From Gemmatimonadales bacterium (GTDB lineage: Bacteria; Gemmatimonadota; Gemmatimonadetes; Palauibacterales; Palauibacteraceae), in contig VXQX01000067.1 of assembly GCA_009838765.1 (NCBI GenBank), positions 1 to 37,143 on the forward strand: 37,143 nucleotides of DNA, read 5' to 3'. Numbering within the stretch: the stretch's first letter is position 1; each line of letters starts with the position of its first letter. Position numbers and translations under genes: made by a program. The notes under the pieces were generated by a model, which saw only the letters and a list, made by a program, of their open reading frames with translations, made no database searches and was not told where the DNA came from. Below, in pieces: positions 1-8,259 of the stretch.

Positions 1-65
1 CCCGCTCCCCGGCTTCGAACCGTCTCGTCAATCCCGTCAACAACCATCCAGAAACCCACAGCTAG

Positions 66-83
66 CCCCCCAAATCCGGGGGG
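66..83. other. G/C hairpin upstream of the amine dehydrogenase operon
   Basis: Six C residues (66-71) and six G residues (78-83) surround a six-base AAATCC loop, forming a short strong stem. It lies about 70 bp upstream of the alpha-subunit start. It has no T-run on either side, so it is not a convincing terminator. It may be a leader hairpin or the tail of an upstream unit outside the window. No clear -35/-10 pair was found in bases 1-153. Confidence 0.3.
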
Positions 84-153
84 ATGGCGGTGGCGCGACT
101 GGCGCGGGTGGCGGGGGTGGCGCACAATGAACCGGTTCCCGAACGGAGGACAG

Positions 154-1956
154 ATGAAGCACGGCGCGTCCGAAAAAGACGCATTCGCCGCGCGTGCGCG
201 GCGCAGCCCGGGCCGGGGTCTGACGGCGGCCGGTTTGGTCATCGGCGGCGCGACCCTCGTCGCCGCCCGTGCGCTTCCTCCGGTCCCGGGCATGCCCTCG
301 ACCTCGGCCGCCGACCTCGATCCGACTCAGCTCGCCAGCACGGCCGGAATCCCGGCGCAGGCCGACGACGAGGGCTATTCGATCGAGCACGAGATCATCA
401 TCCGCCGCTGCCAGCGCTGTCACGAACGCGACGACGAAGGGCGCATGACGCGGATCTCCTACGAGCGGAAGACGCCGGAGGGGTGGCAGACGTCGGTCCG
501 CCGCATGGTGGCGCTCAACGACGTCTCCCTCGGCCCGGACGAGGCGCGCGAGGTCGTGCGCTATCTTTCCAACCGGCAGGGCCTCGCCCCGGAGGAACTC
601 GAGCCTGGCCGCTTCGAGGTCGAGCGCCGCCTCATCGAACACGTCTACGAGGCGGACCGTGACGTGGAGAACACCTGCATCCAGTGCCACAGCATGGGCC
701 GCGTCATCACGCAGCGGCGTACGCGCGAGGAGTGGGAACTCCTCATGGCGACGCACCGCGGCCTCTATCCTCTCGTCGACTTCCAGGGGTTCCAGCGCGG
801 GGGCGACGGACCTCAGCCGGTGGACGAGGCGATCGACCACCTCTCGGAGGCCTTCCCGCTCGAGACACCCGATTGGTCCGCGTGGTCGGCCTCCATGCGC
901 ACGCCGCGCCTCGACGGCACATGGGCGCTGGCGGGGTTCGAGCCGGGCAAGGGCCGGATCTTCGGTACGGTGGAGATCTCCGCCGGCGACGCGCCCGACG
1001 AGTTCCGCTCCCGCGCTTCGTACACGTACGCGGAGTCGGGGGAGGAGGTGAGCCGCAGCGGACAGTCCATCGTCTACACCGGCTACCAGTGGCGGGGGCG
1101 GTCGAACCCCGGCGGCGCGGACGAGTTGCGGGAAGTCATGACGGTGGACCGCGGCTGGCGGCGGATGACGGGCCGCTGGTTCTCGGGCTCCTACGACGAG
1201 TTCGGCCCCGACGTGACGCTGACCCGCGCGGGCGGCGACCCCGTCGTATCGGGCGTGCACCCCCCCGCGGTCCGCACCGGCGCCGCGTCCGCCGAACTCC
1301 GGGTCCACGGCGTCGGCCTCCCGGCGAATCCCGACCCGGCGGATTTCGACTTCGGGCCGGGCATCCAGGTCGAGTCCGCGGCGGGCGGCGATGGGAGCCG
1401 GGTGACCCTCCGCGTCTCGGTCGACGACGAAGCGGCGGTCGGCGGTCGCGACCTCTTCCTGGGCGGCGTGAGCCTGGCGGACGCGGTCCAGGTGCACGAC
1501 GGCGTGGACCGCCTCGAGGTGACGCCCCGCGCCGGCATGGCGCGGATCGGCGGCGCGAACTTCCCGAAGGGGTATCAGCCGTACGACGCGATCGGGTGGG
1601 ACGACGGCCCGGACGGCGAACCGAACACGGAGGACGACCTCCGGCTCGGGCGCGTGCCGGTGACCTGGAGCATGGAGGAGTACACGGCCACCTTCGACGA
1701 CGACGACATCCAGTACGTCGGCGCGCTGGGGCCGGACGGGATCTTCACCCCCGCCATCGACGGTCCGAACGCGAGCCGCGAGGGCAACCGGAACAACATC
1801 GGCGACGTGTGGGTCGTCGCGACCTACGCGGGTTCCGACGCGGCGGCGGGCGGCGAGGGCGCCCTCCGCGCCCGCGCCCACCTCATCGTCACGGTGCCGC
1901 TGTATCTGAAGTTCGACCCGTGGCAGGGCGTTCCGGCGGGGAGGCTGGTGCCATGA
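154..1956 (+). CDS. qhpA: quinohaemoprotein amine dehydrogenase alpha subunit (di-haem)
   Basis: This is the di-haem subunit of the periplasmic QHNDH, which oxidises primary amines to aldehydes and passes electrons out through its c-type haems. Two CXXCH motifs are visible, CQRCH at residues 86-90 and CIQCH at 175-179. Long beta-rich Ig-like domains follow, as in the four-domain alpha subunit. The ATG at 154 is chosen because GGAGGA sits 3 nt upstream at 145-150; an in-frame ATG at 127 has no such site. Residues 1 to about 45 hold a basic stretch with paired arginines and then a hydrophobic segment, a secretion signal. Length is 600 aa. The TGA overlaps the ATG of qhpD (ATGA). Identity is strongly supported by the following qhpDCBFE order. 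Confidence 0.93.
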   Translation: MKHGASEKDAFAARARRSPGRGLTAAGLVIGGATLVAARALPPVPGMPSTSAADLDPTQLASTAGIPAQADDEGYSIEHEIIIRRCQRCHERDDEGRMTRISYERKTPEGWQTSVRRMVALNDVSLGPDEAREVVRYLSNRQGLAPEELEPGRFEVERRLIEHVYEADRDVENTCIQCHSMGRVITQRRTREEWELLMATHRGLYPLVDFQGFQRGGDGPQPVDEAIDHLSEAFPLETPDWSAWSASMRTPRLDGTWALAGFEPGKGRIFGTVEISAGDAPDEFRSRASYTYAESGEEVSRSGQSIVYTGYQWRGRSNPGGADELREVMTVDRGWRRMTGRWFSGSYDEFGPDVTLTRAGGDPVVSGVHPPAVRTGAASAELRVHGVGLPANPDPADFDFGPGIQVESAAGGDGSRVTLRVSVDDEAAVGGRDLFLGGVSLADAVQVHDGVDRLEVTPRAGMARIGGANFPKGYQPYDAIGWDDGPDGEPNTEDDLRLGRVPVTWSMEEYTATFDDDDIQYVGALGPDGIFTPAIDGPNASREGNRNNIGDVWVVATYAGSDAAAGGEGALRARAHLIVTVPLYLKFDPWQGVPAGRLVP

Positions 1957-3392
1957 TCAAGCCCGTCGGCCAGCTGGCGCTGCGCGAATTCCACGCCTTC
2001 GAGGCGGCGGGCGAGCGGTTCCTCTATCTCGTCCCCTCGGCCGGCATCTTCCGGATCGATGCGGCGTCCTCGGCGATCCTCGATCTGCTCAGCTACGGGC
2101 CGCGCGCGCCGGGCGAGGTCGTGAACTCGCTCTCGGACCGCTACTCCGCCGACCGCGTACACGACGGGCTGCTGGAACTCCGGCAGATCCGCGCCATCGG
2201 CGAGGCGGGGGCCCCCGTCGAACAGGTCGCGAACGACCTGCCGCCCGACGGATTTCCGCTCACGACGATGGTTCTCAACGTCACGAACAAGTGCAATCTC
2301 GCCTGCACGTACTGCTACGAGTACGGCGAGGACAAGATCGTCGACACCACCTGCACGGACGACCCGAAGTTCATGGGGGACGAGACCGCGCGGGAGAGCG
2401 TGGAGTTCCTGCTCAAGGAGTCGGGCCCCATCGAGGTCGCGCACCTCACCTTCTTCGGAGGCGAGACGCTGCTCAACTTCCCCGTCCTCCAGGACACGGT
2501 GGCCTACGCCCGCCGCCGCGCCGAGGAGGTGGGGAAGCGGCTCGAGTTCAGCCTCACGACGAATGCGACGCTCCTCCGCCCGGACATCATCGAGTGGCTG
2601 GCGGACAACGAGATCGGCGTGACCGTCTCCATCGACGGCCCGAAGGAGATGCAGGACCGCATGCGGGTCTTCCACAGCGGCAAGGGCTCCTACGAGACGG
2701 TCAAGCCCCGGATCAAGGAACTGCTCCGCCGGCACAAGTCCCGGCCGATCGGAGCGCGAGTCACGCTCACGCGCGAGAACCTCGACATCCACCGCATCTA
2801 CCAGCACCTGACGGAGGAGATGGGGTTCTGGGAGGTGGGCTTTGCCCCGGTGACGACCTCCTCCGGGCGCGACTACGAGATCGAGGACGAGGGATACGAC
2901 CGCATGCTGCGCCAGTTCGGGGAGTTGGCGCACGACTGGCTGGAGCACGCGGTGGAGAACCGGCACCACGGCTTTTCGAACGTGAAGGACACGCTGGAGG
3001 AGATCCACAAGGGCGTGAGCAAGGCGTATCCGTGCGGCGCCGGGCTCGGGCTCATGGGAGTGACGACGGGGGGGGACGTGTCGCTCTGCCACCGCTTCGC
3101 CTACTCAAACGACCACAGCTTCGGGACGGTTGCCGAGGGCATCGACCGCGAGCGGCAGAAGGATTTCCTCGAGGACCACCACATCAAGAACAAGACGGAC
3201 TGCCACACGTGCTGGGCGCGCCCGATCTGCTCGGGCGGCTGCTATCACGAAGCGCACACGCGACACGGCGAGACGACCGCGCCCAACCTGCACTTCTGCA
3301 CCTGGGTGCGGACGTGGACGCACACGTGCCTGGAGATCTACGGGGAGTTGTCGGAGCGGAACCCGGAGTACCTGGCGCACTTCGACCATTGA
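1953..3392 (+). CDS. qhpD: radical SAM/SPASM maturase of the QHNDH gamma subunit
   Basis: The family member QhpD installs intrapeptidyl Cys-to-Asp/Glu thioether bonds in the gamma subunit in the cytoplasm. The radical-SAM cluster motif CNLACTYC is at residues 114-121 (CX3CX2C), followed by the glycine-rich FFGGE motif. A C-terminal SPASM region carries a cysteine series (CHTC, ICSGGC and a later Cys) for auxiliary Fe-S clusters. The N-terminal ~90 residues before the barrel resemble a peptide-recognition domain. Start is the ATG overlapping the qhpA stop; 479 aa. It sits directly before its substrate gene, as in the known operon. The frame remains open far upstream (to 684), but that part is the shadow of qhpA. 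Confidence 0.94.
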   Translation: MIKPVGQLALREFHAFEAAGERFLYLVPSAGIFRIDAASSAILDLLSYGPRAPGEVVNSLSDRYSADRVHDGLLELRQIRAIGEAGAPVEQVANDLPPDGFPLTTMVLNVTNKCNLACTYCYEYGEDKIVDTTCTDDPKFMGDETARESVEFLLKESGPIEVAHLTFFGGETLLNFPVLQDTVAYARRRAEEVGKRLEFSLTTNATLLRPDIIEWLADNEIGVTVSIDGPKEMQDRMRVFHSGKGSYETVKPRIKELLRRHKSRPIGARVTLTRENLDIHRIYQHLTEEMGFWEVGFAPVTTSSGRDYEIEDEGYDRMLRQFGELAHDWLEHAVENRHHGFSNVKDTLEEIHKGVSKAYPCGAGLGLMGVTTGGDVSLCHRFAYSNDHSFGTVAEGIDRERQKDFLEDHHIKNKTDCHTCWARPICSGGCYHEAHTRHGETTAPNLHFCTWVRTWTHTCLEIYGELSERNPEYLAHFDH

Positions 3393-3440
3393 CGCGGCCG
3401 GGCGCGGGCCCGGCCGACCTTCGCATGCGAGGGGGAAGCC

Positions 3441-3773
3441 TTGAAACACCTGAAACCGATCAACCAGAAGGCCGGCCGCATCGAGGCGCAGATGGCCCGC
3501 GAGGAGATGGACGTCGTGGGGCTCGAGAGCCGGCCGGAGGGGCCGCACATTCCGCTCGGGTGTTCGCTCGTGTTCGCGCCCGGCTGGGAGGTGGACTCGA
3601 CCGGCGGCACCGCGGGGCTTTGCCAGCCGGTGGAACGGGACCTGTTCGACTGCCACCTCGCCTGCTTCTGGCCGGCGCACGTGCCGGACCAGCTCAACCA
3701 CTCGCCGGACTGGACGTCGCAGTGCGCGTCGGCCCAGAAGGACTGGCGGAAGCTGGACCTCGTCTTCCCGTGA
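3441..3773 (+). CDS. qhpC: QHNDH gamma subunit (CTQ-containing crosslinked peptide precursor)
   Basis: This small subunit carries the cysteine tryptophylquinone cofactor. Spacing from Cys41 reproduces the known pattern exactly. Cys41-Glu50, Cys61-Asp67 and Cys75-Asp83 are the three thioether pairs; Cys71 and Trp77 are the CTQ pair (equivalent to mature Cys7/Glu16, Cys27/Asp33, Cys41/Asp49, Cys37/Trp43). The first ~30 residues are a charged leader, to be removed by QhpE. The start is TTG at 3441 with a GAGGGGG Shine-Dalgarno just upstream; an internal ATG at 3492 would cut the leader short. An extra cysteine at residue 95 is not part of the known crosslinking set. Length is 110 aa; the stop overlaps the GTG of qhpB. 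Confidence 0.95.
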   Translation: MKHLKPINQKAGRIEAQMAREEMDVVGLESRPEGPHIPLGCSLVFAPGWEVDSTGGTAGLCQPVERDLFDCHLACFWPAHVPDQLNHSPDWTSQCASAQKDWRKLDLVFP

Positions 3774-4891
3774 TCCGCGCGGGGGTGGCTCGGACGCGTA
3801 CGGCCGGTCTCGCCGGGGCCGCCGCCATCGCCTGCGGACTCGGCGCGGTGTGGGCGCCGGCGCTGGAGGCGCAGGAGAACGGCCGTAACGCCCACTGGTA
3901 CATGGGCAACTACAGCAACGAAGTCATCGTCTGGGACGAGGCCACCGAGGAGGTCGTGGACCGGATCCCGGTGAAGCGTCCGATCTCCCTCCGTCTCGAT
4001 GTCTCCGAGGACCGGTCGCGGCTCTACGTGATGGATCCCTTCTTCGAGACGATCGAGATCATCGCGCTCCCCTCCAAGGAGTCCATGGGGGAATTCACGC
4101 TGAGCGAGGGCTCGACGCGGACGTGGATCCGTTCCTTCGAGGTCCACCCGAGCCAGGAGTGGATGGCGATGTTCGTGCAGAGCCGCACGAAGCTCGCGGA
4201 CCGATACGAGATCGACGAGCCGACCATCCTGCGCCTCGACCTCACGACGTACGAGGTGACCGACACGATCCCGTGGCCGGACGATGAGTCGCGCCGGTCC
4301 GCCAACTTCCGCTTCTCTCCCGATGGGGATCTCCTGTACATGTTCACGGACGACCTCATCGCGCTCGACGCGGAGACCTTCGAGGAAGTCGACCGCTGGG
4401 AGATCTCGGAGCCGCTGGAGCCGGGACTGGGCGAGATGCGACTTCCCTTCGGCCGGAGTCCCTACCAGGAGGAGGACGGCGTGTACACGGGCCTCTTCCG
4501 CATGACGGATCCGCTCCAGAACCGCCGCCTCATGGGGATCGCGACCGTGGATCTGGCGGCGCAGGACGTGGAGTTCCATCCCATCGGTCCCAGCGAAGGT
4601 GTGTCCTTCGTGCTCTCGCCGGATGGGACGAAGGGGTACGGGCTCAAGTCCGAGATCGGGCACTACGAGATGTGGAAGTTCGATCTCGAGGGCCGGCGGG
4701 TCGCCGGGCGCGTCGCCTTCGCGGGGCGCCCCCGGATGGCGCTGATGCCGAGCGCCGACGGCACGAAGCTCTACATCTACAATGCCGGCAGCACGATCGA
4801 CATCTACGACGAGGAGACGTTCGAGTTCCTGCGGACGGTCACGCTGGATGCGGATATGACGAGCGTCGTCGTGGTGCCCGATCCGGGCTGA
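3770..4891 (+). CDS. qhpB: quinohaemoprotein amine dehydrogenase beta subunit (beta-propeller)
   Basis: This is the seven-bladed propeller subunit that scaffolds the periplasmic heterotrimer. The protein begins with a basic segment, a hydrophobic stretch and an AQE cleavage-like site near residue 35, so it is exported. Repeated YVTN-like blade motifs follow, such as LRLDVSEDRSRLYVMD, FRFSPDGDLLYMF and FVLSPDGTKGYGL. The GTG at 3770 overlaps the qhpC stop (GTGA); a second in-frame GTG at 3785 is possible. Length is 373 aa. Position directly after gamma fits the known alpha-D-gamma-beta order. Confidence 0.92.
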   Translation: MIRAGVARTRTAGLAGAAAIACGLGAVWAPALEAQENGRNAHWYMGNYSNEVIVWDEATEEVVDRIPVKRPISLRLDVSEDRSRLYVMDPFFETIEIIALPSKESMGEFTLSEGSTRTWIRSFEVHPSQEWMAMFVQSRTKLADRYEIDEPTILRLDLTTYEVTDTIPWPDDESRRSANFRFSPDGDLLYMFTDDLIALDAETFEEVDRWEISEPLEPGLGEMRLPFGRSPYQEEDGVYTGLFRMTDPLQNRRLMGIATVDLAAQDVEFHPIGPSEGVSFVLSPDGTKGYGLKSEIGHYEMWKFDLEGRRVAGRVAFAGRPRMALMPSADGTKLYIYNAGSTIDIYDEETFEFLRTVTLDADMTSVVVVPDPG

Positions 4892-4931
4892 TTCCGGCAC
4901 GCGATCCGGCGCCCGATCCCGTGAGGCCCGG

Positions 4932-6590
4932 GTGATCCGGGACCCGCACCTTCGCCGAGCCCTCGCCTACGTCCGACCGTACGCGGGGGCTTTGCTCCCG
5001 GTGGTCCTCCTCTCCACGGCCGGGACCGCGCTCGGGCTCGCGCTACCCTATCTGTCGAAGGCGATGATCGACGACGCGATCCTGGGCGCGGACTTCCCTC
5101 TCCTGCTCCGGATCGTCGGCCTCTTCATCGGGATCACGATCCTCGGCTTCGGGGCGAACGTGGCGAGCGGGATGCGGTACACGCGGGTGTCGGCCGGCAT
5201 CCTGTTCGACATGCGGCTGGCGCTCTACCGCCACCTGCAGAGGCTCTCGCCGCGCTTCTACGCGCGGACGCCGTTCGGGGACATCGTCTCGCGCATCAAC
5301 AGCGACATCGGCGAGATCCAGCGGGTGACGGCGGACGCGGCGCTCGGCCTGTTCGGGAACGTGCTCTTCCTGATCGGGACGGTGGGGATGCTCATCTACC
5401 TCGACGCGCGGCTCTTCCTGGCGGGGCTCGTAGCGCTGCCGCCGAGCCTGTGGGCGCTCGTGAGGTACCGTCGTCGACTCGAGGGTCGGGTGACGCAGCT
5501 TCGGGAGCGGAGCGCGGACATCGGGAGCTTCCTCATCGAGACGCTGCAGGGCGTGCGCACGGTGGTGGCGTCCAACGCCCAGGAGCGGGAGGCGGCGCGG
5601 TTCGGGCGCCACAACGACCGCTTCGTGCGGGCCCTGCTGTCGATGCGCCGGTACACGTACCTGGCGGGAGGTCTGCCGGGAGTCCTCCTGCAGACAGGGA
5701 CGGCGGCGGTCTTTCTGTACGGGGGCTACCGGGTCATCACGGAGGCGACGACGCTGGGGACGTTCGTCGCGTTCATGGCGTACCAGATGCGGCTCCTCTT
5801 CCCGGTGCAGGCGCTGATGGGGCTGTACGCGAACCTCGCGAGCGCGCGGGCGTCGCTCGTGCGGGTGCACGAACTGTTCGACACGCCGCTGGAGGTGGTG
5901 GAGGCGGATGGGGCGGAGCGGCTGGGTCGGGCTGCGGGGGCTCTGGTTCTGGAGGATGTGCGGCTCGGCTTCGGGCGCGGCGGCGAGGTGCTGGAGGGCG
6001 TGTCGCTCGAGGTGCCCGCCGGACAGGTGGTCGCGCTGGTCGGCGCGAGCGGGAGCGGGAAGTCGACGATCGCCGACCTGCTCTCGCGCCAGCTCGACCC
6101 GGACGGCGGGCGGGTGCTGCTCGACGGGCGGGACCTGCGGGGGCTCGCGCTGGCCGACGTGCGCCGGAATGTGGCGGTGGTGGAGCAGGATCCGTTCATC
6201 TTCCACGCCTCGATCGCCGAGAACGTGCGCTACGCGAAGCCGGACGCCACGGACCTGGAGGTCGGCGGGGCGCTCGCGGCGGCCGCGCTCGACGGGCTGC
6301 TGACGTCGCTGCCGGAGGGGGCCGCGACGGTGGTCGGGGAGCGGGGCCGGCAGCTCTCCGCCGGGGAGCGGCAGCGGGTGGCGGTGGCGCGGGCCTTCCT
6401 GGCGGATCCGGCCGTGCTCGTGTTCGACGAGGCGACGGGGGCGCTGGACCCGGCCTCGGAGGCGCAGGTGCTGGAGGGCTACGCGGCGCTGATGCGGGGG
6501 CGGACCACGGTGCTCATCACGCACCGCCCGGAACTGGCGCGGCGGGCGGAGCGCGTGGTGGTGCTCCGCGACGGGCGGATCGCCGGGTGA
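4932..6590 (+). CDS. qhpF: ABC exporter of the QHNDH cluster (QhpF type)
   Basis: This is a fused half-transporter with an N-terminal six-helix exporter domain (about residues 15-310) and a C-terminal ATPase. Walker A is GASGSGKST at 371-379, the signature LSAGERQR begins near 475 and Walker B (LVFDEAT) lies near 495-500, followed by an H-loop (ITH). In QHNDH operons this transporter is needed to move the crosslinked gamma subunit to the periplasm. It starts at GTG 4932, 40 bp after qhpB, and its TGA overlaps the qhpE GTG. Length is 552 aa. Without the operon context it would only be called an ABC exporter. Confidence 0.88.
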   Translation: MIRDPHLRRALAYVRPYAGALLPVVLLSTAGTALGLALPYLSKAMIDDAILGADFPLLLRIVGLFIGITILGFGANVASGMRYTRVSAGILFDMRLALYRHLQRLSPRFYARTPFGDIVSRINSDIGEIQRVTADAALGLFGNVLFLIGTVGMLIYLDARLFLAGLVALPPSLWALVRYRRRLEGRVTQLRERSADIGSFLIETLQGVRTVVASNAQEREAARFGRHNDRFVRALLSMRRYTYLAGGLPGVLLQTGTAAVFLYGGYRVITEATTLGTFVAFMAYQMRLLFPVQALMGLYANLASARASLVRVHELFDTPLEVVEADGAERLGRAAGALVLEDVRLGFGRGGEVLEGVSLEVPAGQVVALVGASGSGKSTIADLLSRQLDPDGGRVLLDGRDLRGLALADVRRNVAVVEQDPFIFHASIAENVRYAKPDATDLEVGGALAAAALDGLLTSLPEGAATVVGERGRQLSAGERQRVAVARAFLADPAVLVFDEATGALDPASEAQVLEGYAALMRGRTTVLITHRPELARRAERVVVLRDGRIAG

Positions 6591-7363
6591 GGGAGCCGCT
6601 GCGGAGCCGGACCGGCCGCGGGGTCTCCATCGCGGTCATCGACAGCGGGGTGCATCCGGGGCATCCACACCTGGGGCTCCTGGCGGGCGGGGTCGCGTTC
6701 ACGCCCGACGGGCGGGCCCACGACGATCTGACCGACCGGCTGGGCCACGGGACCGCCGTCACCGCCGCCATCCAGGAGAAGGCGCCGGGCGCGCGGGTCC
6801 ACGTCGCCCGCGTCTTCCACGACGAACTGGCCACGAGCGCCCGGACGCTGGCGAAGGCGATCGACTGGGCCGCGGAGCGCGGCTGCCGGCTGGCCAATCT
6901 GAGCCTCGGAACGCCCCGCCAGAGCCGCCTCGAGGTGCTGCAGCCCGCCGTCGAACGCGCCGCGCGGGCCGGAACGCTCGTCATCGCCGCCTTCTCGCAC
7001 GAAGGACAGCGTCAGCTCCCGGGCAGCCTCCCCGGCGCCCTCGGCGTGTGCCTCGACTGGGACCTGCCCCGCCACGGCGTCCGCGTCGGCCGCCGCGACG
7101 GGCGACGCGATGGCCACCGCGAGGGACGCCGAGACGGGCGCCGCGTGCTGTACGCGTCCGGCTACCCGCGCCCCATCCCCGGCGTCCCTCCCACCCGCAA
7201 CCTCAGCGGCATCAGCTTCGCCGTGGCCAACGCGACCGGCATCGTCGCCCTCGCCCTCGACCTCTTCCCCCAAGCGCACGGCCGCGCCGGTACCCTCGCG
7301 GCTCTGGAAGCGCTGGCGGCCTTGGGGACGCTGGGGACGCCGGAGGCACCGGCCGCAGTCTGA
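6587..7363 (+). CDS. qhpE: subtilisin-like protease for gamma-subunit leader removal (QhpE type)
   Basis: This is an S8-family serine protease with the triad Asp19 (VIDSG), His54 (GHGT) and Ser210 (SGISFA). It has no signal peptide, which fits cytoplasmic cleavage of the QhpC leader as known for QhpE. The start is the GTG overlapping the qhpF stop; 258 aa. An odd feature is an Arg/Gly/Asp-rich run, RRDGRRDGHREGRRDGRR, at about residues 167-184. It is encoded by short imperfect DNA repeats (about 7090-7145) and looks like a slippage-expanded surface loop. It is the last recognisable gene of the operon; QhpG and QhpR do not follow. Confidence 0.87.
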   Translation: MREPLRSRTGRGVSIAVIDSGVHPGHPHLGLLAGGVAFTPDGRAHDDLTDRLGHGTAVTAAIQEKAPGARVHVARVFHDELATSARTLAKAIDWAAERGCRLANLSLGTPRQSRLEVLQPAVERAARAGTLVIAAFSHEGQRQLPGSLPGALGVCLDWDLPRHGVRVGRRDGRRDGHREGRRDGRRVLYASGYPRPIPGVPPTRNLSGISFAVANATGIVALALDLFPQAHGRAGTLAALEALAALGTLGTPEAPAAV

Positions 7364-7380
7364 CGTTCCCGCGGGAACGT
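7363..7380. promoter_or_regulatory. 18-bp perfect palindrome after qhpE
   Basis: ACGTTCCCGCGGGAACGT is a perfect dyad starting on the last base of the qhpE stop codon. It has no loop or T-run, so it is more like a protein-binding site than a terminator. A copy with one mismatch lies at 10388-10405, downstream of the PQQ dehydrogenase. Function is not known. Confidence 0.4.
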
Positions 7381-7411
7381 CTTCCGGCCCTGGACGGGCT
7401 TCAGGCGGCGG

Positions 7412-7560
7412 TCAGTTGATGCGCTTCTCGCGGCCGGTCCATTCGTGATCGCGGAGGACGTACTTCTGGACCTTGCCGGTGGAGGTCTTCGGGAGGGAGC
7501 CGAACTTGATCGCGTCGGGGCACTTGAAGTGGGCGATGCGGTCCCACCGCACGTTGTACC
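7412..7560 (-). pseudogene. C-terminal remnant of an AMP-forming acyl-CoA ligase
   Basis: Reading the minus strand towards a TGA at 7412-7414 gives RWDRIAHFKCPDAIKFGSLP, then KTSTGKVQKYVLRDHEW and GREKRIN. This is the C-terminal subdomain of acyl-CoA synthetases, including the catalytic-lysine motif PKTSTGK. Homology stops abruptly near 7555-7560, and nothing of the ~500-residue upstream part is present. The remaining ~45 codons have no start. The cut point coincides with an imperfect inverted repeat and precedes the integrase/AlpA remnants, so it may mark an insertion or deletion junction. Confidence 0.75.
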
Positions 7561-7587
7561 AACAGCCATAACATGTTGACATACAAT
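7552..7587. other. imperfect inverted repeat at the CoA-ligase break (candidate attachment junction)
   Basis: TTGTACCAAC and GTTGACATACAA flank an ~11-bp centre (AGCCATAACAT) just where ligase homology ends. Arms around a short core are typical of tyrosine-recombinase core sites. An AlpA-like gene and an integrase remnant lie within 700 bp. The second end of the putative element was not identified, so this is only a candidate. Confidence 0.3.
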
Positions 7588-7781
7588 GCGTTACTGTTGC
7601 TCATCGAGAGGTCATTACCACTTCAGATGTACCATCTTGAACTGGAAACCAGCAGGCCGCACTGGAGGGCTGTGGACGACTTCTCAGCGTCGAAACAGGG
7701 GAACGTGAAGGTCGAGCCGGGCGAATCCGGACCGCACCCTCACAAGGCCGTGGCACCGGCCAGCCTCTGCCCACAGCCTCC

Positions 7782-8051
7782 GTGCGGCAGCAGCGTCACC
7801 TGCACCCGCCGACCCGTTTTCTGCGGCTGCCGGAGGTAATCGCCCGCACGGGCCGGTCACGTAGCACGATCTACGTTCGGCTGGAGGAGAGGCGCTTTCC
7901 CCGCCCGGTCTCACTCGGCGGTCGCGCGGTGGGCTGGATCGAATCGGAGATCGACGAGTGGATCCGCAAACCGGATCGTGGAAAGCCGGGGCGGTGTCGG
8001 CGCAACCGCCCGCTGACTTCTCGGAAAGAGCATCAGACACCACGTTGGTGA
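7782..8051 (+). CDS. AlpA-family DNA-binding regulator / excisionase-like protein
   Basis: Residues ~13-62 match the AlpA/excisionase helix-turn-helix pattern: FLRLPEVIARTGRSRSTIYV, then FPRPVSLGGRAVGWIESEID and EWI. Such proteins control integrase expression or act as directionality factors in prophages and integrative elements. The start is taken as GTG 7782; a shorter start is possible because homology begins at about residue 12. Length is 89 aa with a basic C-terminal tail that looks like read-through. The adjacent integrase remnant on the other strand supports a mobile-element origin. Confidence 0.78.
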   Translation: MRQQRHLHPPTRFLRLPEVIARTGRSRSTIYVRLEERRFPRPVSLGGRAVGWIESEIDEWIRKPDRGKPGRCRRNRPLTSRKEHQTPRW

Positions 8052-8083
8052 GGATGGTGGTTCGCAACCTGATGGCGGCCGGG

Positions 8084-8235
8084 TCAATCCCTCCGTGACG
8101 AGTTAGAGCCTCGTCGGGAGCAGGGCGCGCCTCGGTCCCGGCTGAAGCGGTCCCAGTCCCGTTGGGAAAAGGTGGCTGGGTCGCGGTCTCGTCCGAAGAA
8201 CCGGAGGAACATGTGCGTGGCGGCCCGGTCGTGCC
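8084..8235 (-). pseudogene. tyrosine recombinase (integrase) N-terminal fragment
   Basis: A minus-strand frame ending at the TGA at 8084-8086 reads THMFLRFFGRDRDPATFSQR, then DWDRFSRDRGA. This resembles the core-binding (SAM-like) domain of phage-type integrases. No catalytic domain follows and no intact start is present. Its upstream end abuts regulatory cassette copy 1. With the AlpA gene it is evidence for a decayed integrative element. The family call is from motif pattern only. Confidence 0.5.
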
Positions 8236-8259
8236 CCCGCGGATGCACGCCCTTGGTAT

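Noticed and set aside
37-6524. Very long minus-strand open frames (37-1881, 3338-4900, 5043-6524) opposite the QHNDH operon
   Set aside because: They are Arg/His/Pro-rich mirrors of strongly coding plus-strand genes, with no family resemblance; GC-rich third positions suppress stops on the other strand.
7576-7599. TTGACA at 7576-7581 as a -35 promoter element
   Set aside because: The nearest -10-like hexamer (TACAAT) follows immediately, not 16-18 bp later, and no gene starts nearby in a fitting position.
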